Shown here in pieces: positions 60,946 to 64,000 of a stretch of 64,000 nucleotides of DNA. Made by a program: the position numbers and the translations under genes. Under the pieces are notes generated by a model. The model was not told the origin of the DNA, did no database searches, and saw only the letters and a program-made list of their open reading frames with translations. Position 1 is the stretch's first letter, and each line of letters starts with the position of its first letter. The stretch is from positions 1,493,239-1,557,238 of the forward strand of contig NW_024737068.1 of the NCBI RefSeq assembly GCF_018991925.1. The letters run 5' to 3'. Source of the DNA: Homarus americanus (taxonomy: Eukaryota > Arthropoda > Malacostraca > Decapoda > Nephropidae).

Positions 60946-61897
60946 GTGAGAAGGGTGTTTACAGAGTGTGGCACTACCAAACACCAATAGTTTTCTCTGG
61001 GTAGTCCGTAATAAAGCACAAATCAGCGTCCGAACATAAGCTGGTAAGTGGTGAAATGATAAAGCGTTGTGATGAATTAATTCGCTTCAAAAATAGGTCT
61101 TTCAGCTTAAGCCCATATTTTAAGTTTATGATACAGTAGACGTCAATTAGTCGATGGTCATAAAGAGATGACAAAGTCGTTTAGGAATAATATTGAAGTA
61201 CAGTACCATTAATAAGCAACGGGCAGCAACATTACCTTTGAAAACTAGACTGAGTTGATCTAAATATTTAATTTGATTTAAATTTTCACTTATCGTGAAG
61301 ACTAAATATTATTGCCTTTTGTGAATCGTTTTTTCTTGTTATTTTAAGAATTCTGTTGTTAAAAATCATGTTTAATTACGTGAAAATAAGAAATCATTAG
61401 AGGCTGCGTGTTACCGAAGGCTGGAGGTGTCTCGCAAGCTGTTTCCTCTCAATGATTCCAGGTATTAATTTAGACCATGAGTGAGTCAGCTGGGCCGGGC
61501 GGGTGGCTGTTCCCTCCACTTGTTGTGCCCCTCATCTGCATTCCACAGCGGATATACAGAACTTGTACAGTTGCTTACACTTTATAGATAGATGGATAGA
61601 TAGATAGACAGATAATCATTGATTCAGTATGTGTACATAGTCATACACAATGCTGCACTGCATCAGTGCAAGTGTACAAACAATGGTAAACACCTTCAGT
61701 AGTGCTTCAGCTCCTACTGCCGAGAGAAAGATGAATTTGTGTCGATTTGTCAGTTTCAGGTTGGGGGGGGAGCGTAAAAAACTGTTTTTCTTTTAATTAC
61801 CTTTGGTAATTGTTTTGAAAAATGATTTAATTTTATATCAGTTTTAGCGAGTTTTTATAAGAGTTAATTTTGTTGTTGTCAGATCTTAGAGTTCAGG

Positions 61898-62049
61898 TGA
61901 AGATTAGGCACCCTAGCTAATTACATCTGCTGATAAAACACCCTAACCTAACTTAGCTTAACCTAACCTAACCTAACTTAATTTACCCATCTAGGCAGCG
62001 TTATGGTGTTTAATCATCAGGTTAACTAAGCTGTAGTGCCTAATGTTCA
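61898..62049. mobile_element. MITE with CTAACC core, related to the 43.7-kb copy
   Basis: The arms TGAAGATTAGGCAC...AAACACC and GGTGTTTAATCATC...GTGCCTAATGTTCA are inverted repeats of about 45 bases with several mismatches. The centre is CCTAACCTAACCTAACTTAA. Confidence 0.65.
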
Positions 62050-62155
62050 AAGTAAGCTGGAATGAGTGCCTAATGTTCAAAATAAGCTGGAGTGAGTGTC
62101 TAATGATCAAAATAAGCTGGAGTGAGTCCCTAATCTTCAAATAAGCTGGAGTGCT
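62036..62155 (+). repeat. 30-bp tandem repeat, four units, grown from the MITE end
   Basis: The unit GTGCCTAATGTTCAAAATAA plus GCTGGAGTGA starts with the MITE terminal sequence, so the array appears to have expanded from its right end. Confidence 0.85.
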
Positions 62156-62336
62156 TTATCATCACATAATTTGATCTTAGAATTGAAATACTTAAGCACT
62201 TTATACACGTTAATATCCTCTTCCTAGATAAAGTGTGTTCTAAGGGTCTCACCCAACGATCTTAGGAGAATATCGCTACAGTTTCTTGTGTCATAAAGTT
62301 GTGTTTTATATAACTTCGTGGCTAACTGTGCGAACA

Positions 62337-62560
62337 AATGTGGTGATTGGTTTGGTTTGGTTTAGCTTTGGTTTGGTTGGTTTAGTTAGGTTTGGTTTTG
62401 GTTTGGTTTGGTTTAGCTTGGTTTGGTTTGGTTTAGCTTGGTTTGGTTTGGTTTGGTTTGGTTTGGTTTGGTTTGGTTTGGTTTGGTTTTGGTTTGGTTT
62501 GGTTTGGTTTTGGTTTGGTTTGGTTAGGTTAGGTTTGGTTTGGTTTGGTTTGGTTTGAAG
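62337..62560. repeat. (GGTTT)n microsatellite
   Basis: Pentanucleotide GGTTT repeats with a few GGTTTT and GGTTA units. Open frames on both strands are artefacts. Confidence 0.95.
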
Positions 62561-63004
62561 TAAGAGAGTCTTAAACTGCAATATTATTATCGTATACGTA
62601 ATAATATGAGCTAAATGTTACAATAAATTCTTTCAGCGATTGTTGAATACTTTAGTTACCGCTCCAACCACATCACAAAAAATGGTGGACATATAGAGAA
62701 AATTTATTTTATTTCAAGGGAAACTTAACTATTCATGGTGAGCCTATATCTGGACATTAACTATTTTAGCTGTTGGAAGTATCACATCAAACGTATAATT
62801 TAAAGGATAATTATTTTATGAAGACATAATCAACAGAAAGAGAACCCATTTTAGAATAATTTGATTTAAGATGAAACAAATTCGACATGAGATTTCACAC
62901 ACGATAGGAAATGTAACCCTTTGGGCCACAATCAATGTGTGACTGTTTATTTAGCACGTAAGGATATTTTCACTGGGCAGAGGGTGTAGGTAAATAATTG
63001 CCTT
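62561..63004. other. Unassigned AT-rich DNA
   Basis: No gene or repeat end is recognised. Confidence 0.4.
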
Positions 63005-64000
63005 CCCATCCTTCCATTCAAGATTCCTTCCCCTCTCTCCTCCTAACCCCCTCTCTCCTGCTAACCTCTCTCCTCTAACCCCTCTCTCCTGCTAACCCCT
63101 CTCTCTGCTTCCCTCCCTCCTGCTAACCCCTTCCCTCCTGCTCTACCCTCTCTCCTGCTAACCCCCTCTCCCTGCTTCCCCTCCCTCCCACCTGCCCCTC
63201 CCTCCTCCCTAACCTCCTCCCCTCCTGCTAACCCCCCTCCCCTCCTGCTAACCCCTCCTCCTGCTAACCCCCCTCCCTCCTCTAACCCCTCCCTCCTGCT
63301 AACCCCTCCCTCCTGCCCTAACCTCCCCCTCCTCCTGCTAACCCCCCCACCCTCCTGCTAACCCCCTCCTCCTGCTAACCCCCCTCCCTCCTGCTAACCC
63401 CCTCCCTCCTGCCTAACCCCCTCCTCCTGCTTCAGCCCCCTCCCTCCTGCTAACCCCTCCCTCCTGCCCCCCTCCCCTCCTCTTCTTCCCCCCCTCCCTC
63501 CCTGTAACCCCTCCCCCTCCCACCCCTTCCCCCTCCCCCTCCCCACTTCAACCCCCCTCCCCTAACTCTTCCCCCTCCCTCCCCTTACCCCTCCTCCCCT
63601 TCAACCCCCTCCCCTCCCTTAACCCCCTTCCTCCTGCTAACCCCTCCCTCTGCCCCCCTCCCACTCCCTCTTCCTCCTGCCCCCAACCCCCCTCCCTCCT
63701 GCTAACCCCCCTCCTCCTGCTAGCCCCTCCCTCCCACTTCAACACCTCCCTCCCCTCTAACCCCCTCCCCTCCCGCTAACCTCCCTCCCCACTAACCCCT
63801 CCCCTCCTGCTAACCCCTCCTCCTGCCTAACCTCCCCTCCTGCTAACCCCCTCCCCTCCTGCCCCAACCCCCCCTCCCCTCCCTCCAACCCCCCTCCCTC
63901 CCTGCTAACCCCTCCCTCCTGCTAACCCCTCCCTCCTGTAACCCCTCCCTCCCTTAACCCCCTCCCCTCCCTTCCGCCCCCCCTCCCCTCCCACTAACCT
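63005..64000 (+). repeat. C-rich 17-19-bp minisatellite, continues past the window
   Basis: Units of CTAACCCCCTCCCTCCTG with variable C-run lengths, about 50-55 copies. Almost no G on the plus strand, so the minus strand is G-rich with many runs of three or more G. The homogeneous CTAACC start of each unit recalls the telomere-like motif. Confidence 0.93.

Larger units (their letters stand above)
60123..61890. other. Unassigned DNA with short repeats
   Basis: Holds the triplet repeat and the tRNA-like sequence listed separately, and a GATA/TAGA patch near 61,588-61,612. No gene is recognised. Confidence 0.35.

Noticed and set aside
62286..62581. Phe/Gly/Leu/Val and Lys/Pro/Asn/Gln repeat proteins
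   Set aside because: (GGTTT)n read in both directions.

Overview
The window is animal nuclear DNA: spliced genes with GT/AG introns, no operons, and most of the length taken up by retrotransposon debris, DNA transposons and tandem repeats. I infer a decapod crustacean or a close arthropod relative. The basis is a Penelope-like element, many fragments of non-LTR retrotransposons, TTAGG-type (arthropod telomere-like) motifs inside small transposons, the very frequent palindrome TACTGTACAGTA, and long arrays of (TA)n, (GT)n and minisatellites. This is inference from family knowledge; no database search was run.

Layout. 1-4.9 kb: the last five coding exons of the cohesin kleisin RAD21 (+), with a pogo/Tigger remnant in an intron. 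7.0-8.6 kb: a 5'-truncated Penelope-like element (-) between (TA)n tracts. 9.7-17.5 kb: a transposon graveyard. It holds a LINE 3' end, a broken Ty3/Gypsy pol, a 734-bp hAT element with a perfect 8-bp target duplication, a solo LTR, and a mosaic LINE interrupted by a 462-bp element made of two LTRs facing each other. 19.6-26.7 kb: a degenerate LINE-like block next to a 28-bp minisatellite. 27.2-29.5 kb: more LINE sequence (-).

30.2-38.6 kb is the most gene-like part. Two head-to-tail, diverged paralogues encode P-loop GTPases of an AIG1-like type. The first has a Cys-rich module and C-terminal helices. The second is spliced and has a long N-terminal extension that I do not recognise. They are separated by two minisatellites. 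A broken gene with a FEN/PIN-like acidic motif set and a C-terminal Cys-rich tail follows at 38.8-40.6 kb.

40.6-50 kb: further LINE, LTR, hAT-like and Penelope remnants, including a solo LTR sitting inside a LINE reading frame and a 204-bp MITE with 48-bp inverted repeats. A 100-N assembly gap lies at 50,082-50,181. 50.2-64 kb: mostly minisatellites and simple repeats, one candidate first coding exon (57.5 kb), a fold-back element (59.7-60.1 kb), a tRNA-like sequence (60.9 kb) and a C-rich 17-19-bp minisatellite that runs off the end.

Apart from RAD21 (chromosome cohesion) and the GTPase pair (possibly immune, by analogy with AIG1/GIMAP proteins only), no genes here can be assigned a cellular pathway.
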